NCBI RefSeq assembly: GCF_005145025.1
Contig: NZ_CP039695.1
Span: forward strand, 434,001 to 498,000
Source: Novosphingobium sp. EMRT-2
Lineage (GTDB): Bacteria; Pseudomonadota; Alphaproteobacteria; Sphingomonadales; Sphingomonadaceae
Reading direction: 5' to 3'
Length of the DNA stretch: 64,000 bases
Below, piece by piece: positions 35,801-44,361 of this stretch. The notes beneath the pieces were generated by a model, which made no database searches, was not told the origin of the DNA, and worked only from the letters and a program-made list of their open reading frames with translations. Each line of letters begins with the position of its first letter. Position 1 is the stretch's first letter. The translations under genes were made by a program, and so were the position numbers.

Positions 35801-37078
35801 TCAGGTCAAAGCCGCCGCACCGACGGCGCCGCTGCGCCGCGCGACGATGCGCGGCGCGGATTCGACCAGCCCCAGCGCGCACAGGCCCGCAAGGATGGTC
35901 AGGACAAGCATCAGCCACAGCGGCGCCGAAAGGCCCCACCCGTCGGCCAGCGTGCCGGCCAGGAAAGGGCTCAGCACGCCGCCCAGAACCTCGCCCGTGC
36001 CCATGACCACGCCGGTCAGCGTGGCGGTAAGGCGCGGGTCGACCGATTCCGAAGGGATCGTCGCCATGAACATCGGGAACAGGCCGTTCAGCCCCCACCC
36101 GAAGAAGAAGATCGCGGCCAGGATCCAGGGCGATCCGTTGTAATACAGTCCACCCAAAGGCAGGATCACGCCCAGAAAGGCGAAGAAGATCATTACCGGG
36201 CGGCGGCCGATGGCATCGGAAATCGCCGGTACCACGAAGCTGCCGATCCCGGCGGAAATGCCCAGCGTGGCCATCAGCCAGCTCATCGTCTCGGGCGCGA
36301 ACCCGCGATGCTTGGTCAGGAACAGCGGCATGAACGCCCAGCACACGACAAGGTAGGAGACCAGCAGCACCGAGATTACTGCGCAGAGCACCACGTTGCG
36401 GTGCGCGAACGCCTCGCGCAGCGTGACGCGGGGATGATCGCCATCGTCCGCAGGCGCCGGCGGTTCGCGCAGCGTGAACCAGATCAGCGCCGCGGTGATC
36501 AGGCCGGGCGCGGCGGCGAGATAGAACCCGCCGCGCCAGCCCACCGCCATCGCCACGGGGACGAGCAGGATCGGCGCGAGGCCCGATCCCAGCAGGTTGG
36601 AACCAAGGTTCTGCGCCACGCCCATCGCCAGCCCGCGCCGTTCGGGCGCCACTTCGCTGACGATCATCGAATGGCTGACCGGCATCACCCCGCCTTCGGC
36701 CGCGCCCATCAGCAGGCGCGCACCCAGCAGCATCATGAACGAGGACGCCATGCCCGAAACGAACGAGCACAGGCAGAACGCCAGCGTCGCGACCACGACC
36801 ACCGGCTTGCGCGAACCGAGCCGGTCGGAAATGCGGCCGACCGCGAGGCCCGAAAGCGCCCAGGTGAGCGAGAGCGCCGAGCTGAACATGCCGACCTGCG
36901 TGTTCGACAGGTGCAGGTCCGGCTGCACGAACGGCATCAGGAAGTTGAGCGCGTTGCGGTCGAAAAACAGAATGCCGAAATTGAGGCTGAGCAGCGCGGT
37001 GACCCAGACCTGGTATCCCCCTCCAGCCACCGTTCCAGCGGCCGCCTTCCCGGCATCTTTCATCTGGCCGTCGCGCAT
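35801..37078 (-). CDS. MFS transporter, anion:cation symporter type
   Basis: 425 residues from the ATG at 37078, preceded by GGGAGA. Twelve hydrophobic segments and the MFS motif LAVGRISDRLGSRKP in the first cytoplasmic loop mark the ACS-type family that carries carboxylated aromatics and hexuronates. The second half repeats this as AISDAIGRRPVM. It likely imports the pathway substrate across the inner membrane, complementing the TonB receptor. It is followed by araC with a 12-bp gap and preceded by the shared motif. Confidence 0.9.
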   Translation of the reverse strand: MRDGQMKDAGKAAAGTVAGGGYQVWVTALLSLNFGILFFDRNALNFLMPFVQPDLHLSNTQVGMFSSALSLTWALSGLAVGRISDRLGSRKPVVVVATLAFCLCSFVSGMASSFMMLLGARLLMGAAEGGVMPVSHSMIVSEVAPERRGLAMGVAQNLGSNLLGSGLAPILLVPVAMAVGWRGGFYLAAAPGLITAALIWFTLREPPAPADDGDHPRVTLREAFAHRNVVLCAVISVLLVSYLVVCWAFMPLFLTKHRGFAPETMSWLMATLGISAGIGSFVVPAISDAIGRRPVMIFFAFLGVILPLGGLYYNGSPWILAAIFFFGWGLNGLFPMFMATIPSESVDPRLTATLTGVVMGTGEVLGGVLSPFLAGTLADGWGLSAPLWLMLVLTILAGLCALGLVESAPRIVARRSGAVGAAALT

Positions 37079-37152
37079 GCTGTTCTCCCGTTCTCTTATC
37101 CGGCAATCACGCCAATTTCCCTTTCCTGTTAGGCCGCGTGCCCTCTCCTCTC

Positions 37153-37189
37153 TTGCATTGGCGCGCAGACCATCAGGATCAGCGCGCAA
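37153..37189 (-). promoter_or_regulatory. Conserved motif, copy B (before MFS-araC)
   Basis: On the plus strand it reads TTGCATTGGCGCGCAG, ATCAGGA, then CGCAA at 37185-37189. It differs from copy A by two bases in the first block and one base of spacing. It lies 75-111 bp upstream of the MFS start. It is a candidate AraC operator, implying autoregulation. Confidence 0.6.
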
Positions 37190-37206
37190 GTTCATGCCCG
37201 GCATCC

Positions 37207-37749
37207 TCAGAGGAACGGGCGCACCGGATCGGCGCCGTCCCAGTCCAAAGAGGCTTTCCAGAACCGCGTGAAATGCTCGTCCATGCCGGGCGTGGCCGGG
37301 ATCAGTTCGAGAAACCCCGGCGCGGCCACGTCTCCGCCTTCCAGATAGGCGACAGCGCCCCCGGTGGGCACGGCGGCACGGAAGGCCAGGCGATAGGCGC
37401 GTTCGAGGTATCCCGGCAGCTCCGCGTCCACATCGGCGCAGGCGATTCCAAAATGATGGAAGCCATAGCCCCGCTCCTCGATCGTCTCGCGATAGACCGA
37501 GGGATGATCGTCGAGCGGCTGGATCAGTTCGATCTGCATATGCCCGGCAAAGCCCATCGCGATGGTGACATCGGCGCGCGAGGGCTCGCCCCGGTAGAAC
37601 TGGTCCGGCGCCAGAAAATGGTCGAGCAGGAAGAACGGGCCAGCCCCGCAATCGCGTATGAAATGATCGATCGACGCGCGGATGTCCGCGACGACGAACG
37701 CCGTCTGCATGATCCCGCCGAATGGCTGCCCGAACCCTAGTTTCGTCAT
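37207..37749 (-). CDS. VOC-family (glyoxalase-like) metalloprotein
   Basis: 180 residues from the ATG at 37749 (MTKLGFGQPFGG), chosen because AAGGAA sits eight bases upstream; in-frame starts at 37755 and 37782 also exist. Two beta-alpha-beta modules are seen (GIMQTAFVVADIRAS ... QIELIQPL and YGFHHFGIACADV ... GFLELIP). His and Glu at the expected edge strands suggest a metal. VOC proteins include ring- and side-chain-cleaving dioxygenases and isomerases. Its place in the island suggests a step on the aromatic substrate, but no specific reaction can be claimed. Confidence 0.72.
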   Translation of the reverse strand: MTKLGFGQPFGGIMQTAFVVADIRASIDHFIRDCGAGPFFLLDHFLAPDQFYRGEPSRADVTIAMGFAGHMQIELIQPLDDHPSVYRETIEERGYGFHHFGIACADVDAELPGYLERAYRLAFRAAVPTGGAVAYLEGGDVAAPGFLELIPATPGMDEHFTRFWKASLDWDGADPVRPFL

Positions 37750-37864
37750 GCCCATGCTTCCTTCATGCACGGGCGTTTCCACCGGATCGCCGGCGGAACA
37801 CCCGTCCCCTTCCCTGTCGCGGCCACCGTCTTTCCCGGCGGAGGTCCGCTGCGTCAGCGCCCGT

Positions 37865-38878
37865 TCAGAGCGTAATCACCACCTTGCCGAACAGCCCGGC
37901 CGATCCCTGATACCTCCAGGCATCGCGCGCCTGCTCGATCGGGAACGTCCGGTCGATCACCGGCTTGATCGCGTGCTGGTCGATAAAGGCGTTGAGCCGC
38001 TGGGCCATGCCGCGCGACCCCACGAAAATGCCGCGCAGCGTGGCGCCCTTGAACATCAGCCCGTGCGGACTGGTATCGCCTTCGCGCGTCAGCACGCCGA
38101 TCAACGCGATTTCGCCCGCGAAACCCACCGCCTGGATGCTCTGCGCCAGTGTGCCGGCGCCGCCAACCTCGACGACGTGATCCACGCCACCGCCCGCCAG
38201 CCGCGCCGCTTCCGCGCCCCAGGCGGGCGTTGCGCGGTAGTTGATCCCGTCGGTCGCCCCCAGCGCGCGAACCCGATCCAGCTTCTCGTCGGAAGACGAG
38301 GTGGCGATCACGCGCGCGCCGGCTGCCTTGACGATCTGGAGCGCCAGCAGCGATACGCCGCCGGTACCCAACACCAGCACGCTTTCACCGGCCTGCACCG
38401 GACGCGGCCCTTCCATCAGCGCGTTCCACGCGGTCACGCCGGCGCAGGGCAGGCAGGCCGCCTCCTCGAAGCTAAGGCTTTGCGCCAACGGCACCACGCC
38501 GCGTTCGGGCAGGACCACGTAGTCCTGAAGCATGCCCGTTGCCGGGGGCGCGCCAAGCGCGGGACCGGCCTGCGGATTGGGCGGCCCGTCGGCCCAGTTC
38601 TGGAAAAACGTGCCGGAGACGCGATCACCGGCACGAACGCTGGTCACGCCGGGGCCGACCGCCTCCACCTCGCCCGCGCCATCGGACAGGGGAACCGTGT
38701 CGCGATCGACCGCGCCGCCCATGTAAAGTCCCAGCGGAATGATCTGGTCGCGATAGTTCAGCGAACAGGCCCTGACCCGGACGAGCACTTCGCCCGGCCC
38801 GGGCACGGGCTTTTCCGCCTCGACGAGCTTTAGCCCGTCAAGCGAAGAAGAACCCTTCTCGATCACCCACTGCCGCAT
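37865..38878 (-). CDS. NAD(P)-dependent MDR alcohol dehydrogenase / quinone-oxidoreductase-like
   Basis: 337 residues from the ATG at 38878, with GAGGAA upstream. MDR fold: GEVLVRVRACSLNYRD, GAGEVEAVG and the cofactor motif VLGTGGVSLLALQ. The cysteine-rich zinc loop of classical ADH is absent, and SLNYRD replaces the CxxxD zinc site, so it belongs to the zinc-independent quinone-oxidoreductase/enoyl-reductase side. It may reduce an aromatic enone or oxidise a side-chain alcohol. Confidence 0.83.
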   Translation of the reverse strand: MRQWVIEKGSSSLDGLKLVEAEKPVPGPGEVLVRVRACSLNYRDQIIPLGLYMGGAVDRDTVPLSDGAGEVEAVGPGVTSVRAGDRVSGTFFQNWADGPPNPQAGPALGAPPATGMLQDYVVLPERGVVPLAQSLSFEEAACLPCAGVTAWNALMEGPRPVQAGESVLVLGTGGVSLLALQIVKAAGARVIATSSSDEKLDRVRALGATDGINYRATPAWGAEAARLAGGGVDHVVEVGGAGTLAQSIQAVGFAGEIALIGVLTREGDTSPHGLMFKGATLRGIFVGSRGMAQRLNAFIDQHAIKPVIDRTFPIEQARDAWRYQGSAGLFGKVVITL

Positions 38879-38947
38879 CGTGCTTTCCTCTCCCGCCAAG
38901 TAGTCTCGCCGAAGCGGCTGGAGTAATTAATCAGCAACGCAAACGGA

Positions 38948-38962
38948 TTTCACTGTACGAAA
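38948..38962. promoter_or_regulatory. TTTC-N7-GAAA element between iclR and ADH genes
   Basis: TTTCACTGTACGAAA has TTTC/GAAA arms seven bases apart, resembling IclR-family palindromes. It lies 70 bp upstream of the dehydrogenase start and immediately after the iclR stop. It may be an operator for that dehydrogenase. Confidence 0.35.
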
Positions 38963-38963
38963 C

Positions 38964-39767
38964 TTATTTGTCCTTCCCTTCAATCGCGAGCCCGATGATC
39001 CGCGCGGTACGGCGCAACGCTTCAAGATTGCGCGTGATCACGACCTCTTCCGCTCCCCGCCGCGCCGGCCACGTCACGTTGATCGCCGCGACAGGCGTGC
39101 CTTCAACGATGATTGGCACCGCCATCGACCGGCGGCCATCGCGCAGCACCAGTTGCCGCGACCGGTCGGGCCACGGATGCAGCGGCTCGCGCGAGGCGTG
39201 GCCGCGTTCGCGCGTCTGCTGCAGGATGTGCCGCAGATCCTCTTCGGTCCCCTCGCTCGTTTCCTTCGGTCGAAGCCGCGCGATGATCGCCTCGCGCTCG
39301 GCCTCGCCGCACGCCGCCAGATAGGCCCGGCCCGTCGCGGTGTGGATATAGGACAGCTTTACCCCTACCGGCCCCAGCACGGCCGAATCGAGTCGGAACA
39401 GCGGCCCATTGGTCTCGATGATCTCCATGTGATCGAGCCGCGGCACGGCCAGGACCGAAGGCCAGGCGATCCGCGTGCTGAGCGCCTTCATGTGCTGCGA
39501 GGCGACTTCGGCGATGCGCTCCGCCGACGCGACCGGGGCCGCCGTCGCGGTGAAGGCGTGCGGCAGATAGGCGCCGTCGGCAAGGCGCTGCCAGATCAGT
39601 CCCTTGCGGCCCAGCGTCATCAGCATGCGCAGCAAAGTGGCCTTGGGCAAGCCAAGCGCCTGATGCAATTCGTGCAGGCTGGCCGCTTTGCGCGCCTGCA
39701 CTTCGAGCAACACGTCCAGACCGCGTTCAAGCGCCCGGACGGTCTTGACCTTCCGTTCCAGCATCAT
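38964..39767 (-). CDS. IclR-family transcriptional regulator
   Basis: 267 residues. An N-terminal winged helix (about 10-75) has ALERGLDVLLEVQARKAASL and LHQALGLPKATLLRMLMTL; a C-terminal effector domain (about 85-260) has GRAYLAACGEAEREAI and PIIVEGTPVAAINVT. IclR regulators often respond to aromatic acids (PcaR, PobR). It is divergent from the Tm-1-like/carboxylase operon with a 100-bp gap holding two direct repeats, so it likely controls that operon. Confidence 0.92.
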   Translation of the reverse strand: MMLERKVKTVRALERGLDVLLEVQARKAASLHELHQALGLPKATLLRMLMTLGRKGLIWQRLADGAYLPHAFTATAAPVASAERIAEVASQHMKALSTRIAWPSVLAVPRLDHMEIIETNGPLFRLDSAVLGPVGVKLSYIHTATGRAYLAACGEAEREAIIARLRPKETSEGTEEDLRHILQQTRERGHASREPLHPWPDRSRQLVLRDGRRSMAVPIIVEGTPVAAINVTWPARRGAEEVVITRNLEALRRTARIIGLAIEGKDK

Positions 39768-39788
39768 CCCTGTTTCACCTTATGCAAC

Positions 39789-39817
39789 GCAAAGTCGCCA
39801 AACCATCGTGCAAAGTC
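39789..39817. promoter_or_regulatory. Direct repeats in iclR / carboxylase-operon promoter
   Basis: GCAAAGTC occurs at 39789-39796 and again at 39810-39817, 21 bp apart (two helical turns), in the 100-bp divergent gap. Face-aligned spacing and position make it a candidate IclR-family binding region. Confidence 0.5.
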
Positions 39818-39867
39818 AATCGCGCTGTCGCAGCTTTAAGGCGGGAGACACGCCCCAGGGGGCCACA

Positions 39868-41097
39868 ATGGACGGCAAGATGGACAACAAGCCAAGCGTC
39901 CTGCTGATTATCACGCAGGATACCAAGGAAGAGGAGGCCCGCTTCGCGCGGGCCGCGCTGGAAGAAGCAGGCGTGCGCGTGGTCCATCTCGACCCCAGCG
40001 TACGGCGCACCGTGGGCGGTGCGGAGATTTCGCCCGAAGACGTGGCCATGGCCGCCGGTACGACGATCGAGGCCATACGCGGGCTGGGCCACGAAGGGCA
40101 TTGCCAGGACGCGATGATTCGCGGCGCGGTCGCAGCCGCCCATGCGTGGGATGCGAAAGACCCGATCTCGGGCATTCTCGCCATCGGCGGTTCGATGGGG
40201 TCGGCGCTGGCCGGCGCGCTGATGCAGAGCTTTCCCTATGGGCTGCCCAAGCTGATCGTCTCCACGATGGCCTCGGGCTTTACCAAGCCGTACATGGGCG
40301 TGAAGGACATCGCGATGATGAACGCGGTGACCGACATCGCCGGCATCAATACGATCAGCCGCGACGTGTTCCGCAACGCCGCCTTCGCCGTGGCCGGCAT
40401 GGCCAAGGGTTATGACCGCGACAAGGGGCCGGAGCGCCCGCTGGTGCTGATGACCACGCTGGGCACCACCGAAGCGGGCACGCGCCGCATCCGGCAGGCG
40501 CTGGAAGCCGATGGCTGCGAAGTCATGGTGTTCCATTCCTCGGGTGCGGGCGGCCCCACGCTCGATGCGCTGGCGCAAGACAAGGACGTGGCGCTGGTGC
40601 TCGACCTTTCGGTCACCGAGATCATTGACCACCTGTTCGGCGGCCTTGCCGATACCGGCCCCGATCGCGGCCGCCCCGCCCTGCGCAAGGGCATTCCCAC
40701 GATCATCGCGCCGGGCAACGCCGATTTCATTATCGGCGGCCCGATCGACGTTTCGCGCGTGCAGTTCCCCGACCGGCGCTATCACGAGCACAACCCGCAG
40801 CTCACCGCCGTCCGGACCAAGCTGGAGGATTTGCGCAAGGTGGCGGATCATCTTGCCGCCAACGTGCGCGAGGCGAAGGGACCAGTGCGCGTGTTCACCC
40901 CGCTGGGCGGCTTCTCCAGCCACGACAGCACCAGCGGGCACCTGATGGACACCACGGTGCCCGCGCCGTTCGCCGATTATCTGCAACAGGTGATGCCGGC
41001 TAGCGCGCCCGTCACCGTCATCGACGCGCATTTCAACGACGAAGCGTTTGCCGACGCCATCATCGCCGCCGCGCGTGAACTTCTGGAAGCCAAATGA
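39868..41097 (+). CDS. Tm-1-like ATP-binding domain protein (UPF0261)
   Basis: 409 residues from the ATG at 39868; a second ATG lies at 39880. N-terminal domain (about 10-185) has SVLLIITQDTKEEEA and ILAIGGSMGSALAGALM; the C-terminal domain has LMTTLGTTEAGTRRI, FHSSGAGGPTLDAL and TIIAPGNADF, as in UPF0261. The plant homologue Tm-1 binds ATP; bacterial function is unknown. Its position as first gene of a biotin-carboxylase operon, overlapping BCCP by four bases, suggests a direct role there, possibly substrate activation by phosphate transfer. That role is inference. Confidence 0.87.
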   Translation: MDGKMDNKPSVLLIITQDTKEEEARFARAALEEAGVRVVHLDPSVRRTVGGAEISPEDVAMAAGTTIEAIRGLGHEGHCQDAMIRGAVAAAHAWDAKDPISGILAIGGSMGSALAGALMQSFPYGLPKLIVSTMASGFTKPYMGVKDIAMMNAVTDIAGINTISRDVFRNAAFAVAGMAKGYDRDKGPERPLVLMTTLGTTEAGTRRIRQALEADGCEVMVFHSSGAGGPTLDALAQDKDVALVLDLSVTEIIDHLFGGLADTGPDRGRPALRKGIPTIIAPGNADFIIGGPIDVSRVQFPDRRYHEHNPQLTAVRTKLEDLRKVADHLAANVREAKGPVRVFTPLGGFSSHDSTSGHLMDTTVPAPFADYLQQVMPASAPVTVIDAHFNDEAFADAIIAAARELLEAK

Positions 41098-41549
41098 CCG
41101 AAGACCTGCCCCTTACCGCCGAGGACGTGGCCGAGATCGTCGCTATCCTCGAAAGCTCCGGCTATCGCGAAGTCGATATCGCGACCAACCGTTTCCGCTT
41201 GCGCGTGGCGCGCGGCGATGGCGCACAATCCGGTTTCACCCAGGAATGGCAGTGGGCCGGCGCGACGGGCGCGGGCGAAGCCGAAGCCGGCGAAGCAGCC
41301 GGGGTCGAAAGCGACCCCCAAGCCATCCTCGCGCCCCTGCCCGGCACGTTCTACCACGCGCCACAACCGGGCGCGCCGCCGTTCGTCCAGCCGGGCGACA
41401 GCGTCGATGCCGAGACGGTGGTCGGGATCGTCGAGACGATGAAGCTGATGAACCCGGTCCACGCCGGCCGTCGCGGCATCGTCTCCGAAGTGATCGTGCC
41501 CAACGCGACGATGGTCGCGAAGGGCCAGGCGCTCGTGCGGCTGGCATGA
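41094..41549 (+). CDS. Biotin carboxyl carrier protein (AccB-like)
   Basis: 151 residues. N-terminal part resembles AccB (IVAILESSGYREVDIAT), then an Ala/Glu-rich linker, then the biotinyl domain with ETMKLMN, biotin-lysine K117, in place of the standard EAMKM. It shuttles the carboxyl group between the biotin carboxylase and carboxyltransferase encoded next. It overlaps both neighbours by ATGA. Confidence 0.9.
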   Translation: MTEDLPLTAEDVAEIVAILESSGYREVDIATNRFRLRVARGDGAQSGFTQEWQWAGATGAGEAEAGEAAGVESDPQAILAPLPGTFYHAPQPGAPPFVQPGDSVDAETVVGIVETMKLMNPVHAGRRGIVSEVIVPNATMVAKGQALVRLA

Positions 41550-42892
41550 TCCGCAAGCTGTTCATCGCCAATCGTGGCGAGATCGCGCTGCGCGTGATCC
41601 GCACCGCGCGCCGCATGGGCATCGCGACGGTACTGGGCGTGTCCGAAGCGGACGCTTCTTCGCTGCCCGCCCGCCTTGCGGACGAAGCGGTCGTGATCGG
41701 GCCGGCGCCTTCGTCACAAAGCTATCTCGTAATCGATCGGGTGGTATCCGCCGCGCGCGATGCGGGGTGCGATGCGGTCCATCCCGGATACGGTTTCCTG
41801 TCGGAGAACGCCGCGTTCGCGCGGGCCGTGGCCGAGGCGGGCATGCGCTTCGTCGGGCCGGACATCGCCACGCTGGAGGGCATGGGCGACAAGCTCGCCG
41901 CGCGCCGGCTGGCGCTGGAAGCCGGCCTGCCCGTGCTGCCCGGCGGCGAAGCGGAAACCGCCGAGGCCGTGCAGGCCCGTGTCGCGGAAACCGGCTTTCC
42001 CCTGCTGCTGAAGGCCGTTTCCGGCGGTGGCGGCAAGGGCATGCGCCGGGTCGACCGCGCCGAAGACCTCGACAGCGCGCTGGCGATGGCCCGCGCCGAG
42101 GCGCAAGCGGCGTTCGGCAATCCGGCGGTCTATGTCGAGCGCTTCGTCGCGCGCGGCCGCCACGTCGAAGTGCAACTGCTGGGCGACGGGCAAACCGCGC
42201 TCCACCTCGGCACGCGCGATTGCTCGATCCAGCGGCGGTTCCAGAAGCTCGTGGAGGAAGCCCCCGCCCCCGCCATGCCCGAAGCCGCGCGCGCGGCGAT
42301 CGAGGACGCGGCCGTGCGCCTTGCCCGCCATCTCGGATACCGGGGCGCGGGCACGGCCGAGTTCCTGGTCGATGCCGACGATTTCTCGTTCTACTTCCTG
42401 GAACTGAACGCGCGCATCCAGGTCGAGCATCCGGTGACCGAAGCGATCACCGGCATCGATCTGGTGGAGCAGCAGTTGCTCGTCGCCGCCGGCAAGCCGC
42501 TGGGGCTGACGCAGGCCATGGTGCGCCCCGAAGGCCATGCCATCGAGGTGCGCATCAACGCCGAGGACCCGGACGCCGATTTCCGTCCCTCCCCCGGTCG
42601 CGCCATGCGGGCGGCCTGGCCGGCGGGACCGGGCATCCGCGTGGACACGCACATCGCCGACGGAGGGGAAATCCCGCCGTTCTACGATTCGCTGATGGGC
42701 AAGCTGATCGTCCACGGCGCCACGCGGGCCGAAGCGGTGGACCGCATGACGGATGCCTTGTCCGCGCTGGCGATCGACGGATTGCCCACCACCGCATCGC
42801 TGCACCGCCGCATCGTGGCCGATCCCCGCTTCATGGCAGGCGGCGTCGACACGGGATTTCTTGTGGGGCTTTCCGGAGGGCCGGGGCAATGA
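41546..42892 (+). CDS. Biotin carboxylase (AccC-like)
   Basis: 448 residues, full AccC length. It begins MIRKLFIANRGEIALRVIR and includes HPGYGFLSENAAFA, the ATP-grasp loop KAVSGGGGKGMRRV, NARIQVEHPVTEAITGIDLV with the catalytic Glu/Arg set, and GHAIEVRINAEDP. It carboxylates the biotin on the carrier protein with ATP and bicarbonate. A housekeeping accC is expected elsewhere; this copy is tied by ATGA overlaps to a dedicated carrier and carboxyltransferase. Confidence 0.94.
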   Translation: MIRKLFIANRGEIALRVIRTARRMGIATVLGVSEADASSLPARLADEAVVIGPAPSSQSYLVIDRVVSAARDAGCDAVHPGYGFLSENAAFARAVAEAGMRFVGPDIATLEGMGDKLAARRLALEAGLPVLPGGEAETAEAVQARVAETGFPLLLKAVSGGGGKGMRRVDRAEDLDSALAMARAEAQAAFGNPAVYVERFVARGRHVEVQLLGDGQTALHLGTRDCSIQRRFQKLVEEAPAPAMPEAARAAIEDAAVRLARHLGYRGAGTAEFLVDADDFSFYFLELNARIQVEHPVTEAITGIDLVEQQLLVAAGKPLGLTQAMVRPEGHAIEVRINAEDPDADFRPSPGRAMRAAWPAGPGIRVDTHIADGGEIPPFYDSLMGKLIVHGATRAEAVDRMTDALSALAIDGLPTTASLHRRIVADPRFMAGGVDTGFLVGLSGGPGQ

Positions 42893-44361
42893 CCGAACTG
42901 CGTCTCGTCGACGTCACCATGCGCGATGGCAACCAGAGCCTGTGGGGGGCAACTGGCCTCGATACCGCGCAGATGCTGGCCGCCGCCGCGCTGACCGAAG
43001 CCTGCGGCTTCCGCGCGATCGATTTCACCTCATCCAGCCACATGGCCGTGGCCGTGCGCTATTTCCGCGACAACCCGTGGGAGCGTATCCGCCGGATGCA
43101 CGCGGCGATGCCCACCACGCCCCTGCAGTTCATCACCACCGGCCTGCGCTTCATCGCCTGGCAGCAAGCCGACCCGGAGTTCATGCGGCTGGTCTATCGC
43201 CAGCTCCAGCGCGACGGGATCGGTCGTTTCGTGCTGCTCGATCCGATGCACGAGGTGCCCGCGGTGATCGAGGCCGCCCGGCTGGTGAAGCAGGAAGGCG
43301 AAGCGGAGGTCATGTGCGCGCTGACCTTCACGCTCTCGAACATTCACACCGATGCCTTCTACGCCGATTTCGCCCGCGCCGTGGGCCAGAGCGCCGATAT
43401 CGATCTGTTCTATATCAAGGACCCGTCCGGACTGCTCTCGGTGGACCGCGCGCGCACGCTGGTGCCAGCGATCAAGGCCGCGATCGGCAACCGTCCGCTG
43501 GAGATCCATGCCCATACCACGATCGGACAGGGGATGCTCTCGAGCTTGGAAGCGGCCAAGCTTGGCGTGTCCGCGATCCATGTCGGCATCGGACCGGGTG
43601 GCGACGGGTCTTCGCTGCCCGAAGCCAACCGGATGCTGGCAAACCTGGAGGAAGCGGGGCACGCGGTGGCCATCGACAAGGCCGCGCTCGGCAGGCTCAC
43701 GCAATACTGGACGCGCCTTGCCGCTGCAGAAGGCCTCCCCCCGGGTCAGCCGCAGAACTTCGATGCCAGCTTCCTGCGCCACCAGATCGCCGGCGGGGTG
43801 ATGACCACCACCGCGCGCCAGCTCGACGAACTCGGCCTGTCCGACAGGCTGGGCGCGGTTATCGCGGAAACCGAGCAGGTGCGCGCGGAGCTGGGCTATC
43901 CGATCATGGTCACGCCCTTCCCGCAGATGGTCATGAGCCAGGCGCTGTTCAACGTGATCGGCGACCGCCGCTATGCGCAGGTTTCCGATCAGGTGGTCCG
44001 CTATTGCCTGGGCAAGTTCGGCAAACCGACATCGCCCATCGATCCGCAGGTCCTGGCGGCGATCATGGACCGGCCCCGCGCACGCGAACTGGAACACGAG
44101 CCCACCTTCCCCGCGCTCGCCGACTTGCGCCGCCAGTTCGGCGTGCATCTGTCCGACGAGGAGTTCCTGCTCCGCGCGGTAATGCCGCCCGAACAGGTCG
44201 ATGCCATGCAGGCGGCGGGGCGTTCCCGCGCCGGATACACGCCGCAGGCCGCACCGATGCTCGCATTGCTGCGCAAGCTCGCCGCGCAGCCGCAGGCGCG
44301 CGACATCGTGATCGAACGGCCGGGCTTCCGCCTCGCCCTCCATGCCGGAGCCGCCGCATGA
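42889..44361 (+). CDS. Pyruvate-carboxylase-like carboxyltransferase (HMGL/PYC type), altered substrate site
   Basis: 490 residues. TIM barrel with D13 in MRDGNQSL, the carbamylation-type lysine K177 in YIKDPSGLL, and metal His H207/H209 in EIHAHTTIG. The conserved PYC C-terminal domain follows (IAGGVMTTTARQLDELGL, YPIMVTPFPQM). The motif LLRG of pyruvate/oxaloacetate enzymes, whose Arg holds the substrate carboxylate, reads ITTG here (Thr84), so pyruvate is an unlikely substrate. It resembles the acyl/aryl-ketone carboxylase role in AcvCDE/HpeCBA systems; identity is inferred. It is flanked by ATGA overlaps. Confidence 0.85.
   Translation: MTELRLVDVTMRDGNQSLWGATGLDTAQMLAAAALTEACGFRAIDFTSSSHMAVAVRYFRDNPWERIRRMHAAMPTTPLQFITTGLRFIAWQQADPEFMRLVYRQLQRDGIGRFVLLDPMHEVPAVIEAARLVKQEGEAEVMCALTFTLSNIHTDAFYADFARAVGQSADIDLFYIKDPSGLLSVDRARTLVPAIKAAIGNRPLEIHAHTTIGQGMLSSLEAAKLGVSAIHVGIGPGGDGSSLPEANRMLANLEEAGHAVAIDKAALGRLTQYWTRLAAAEGLPPGQPQNFDASFLRHQIAGGVMTTTARQLDELGLSDRLGAVIAETEQVRAELGYPIMVTPFPQMVMSQALFNVIGDRRYAQVSDQVVRYCLGKFGKPTSPIDPQVLAAIMDRPRARELEHEPTFPALADLRRQFGVHLSDEEFLLRAVMPPEQVDAMQAAGRSRAGYTPQAAPMLALLRKLAAQPQARDIVIERPGFRLALHAGAAA

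Noticed and set aside
38915..38935. Third copy of the shared AraC motif before the MDR dehydrogenase
   Set aside because: ATCAG and CGCAA are both present but only 3 bp apart instead of 8, and the TTGCA-TGG block is missing.
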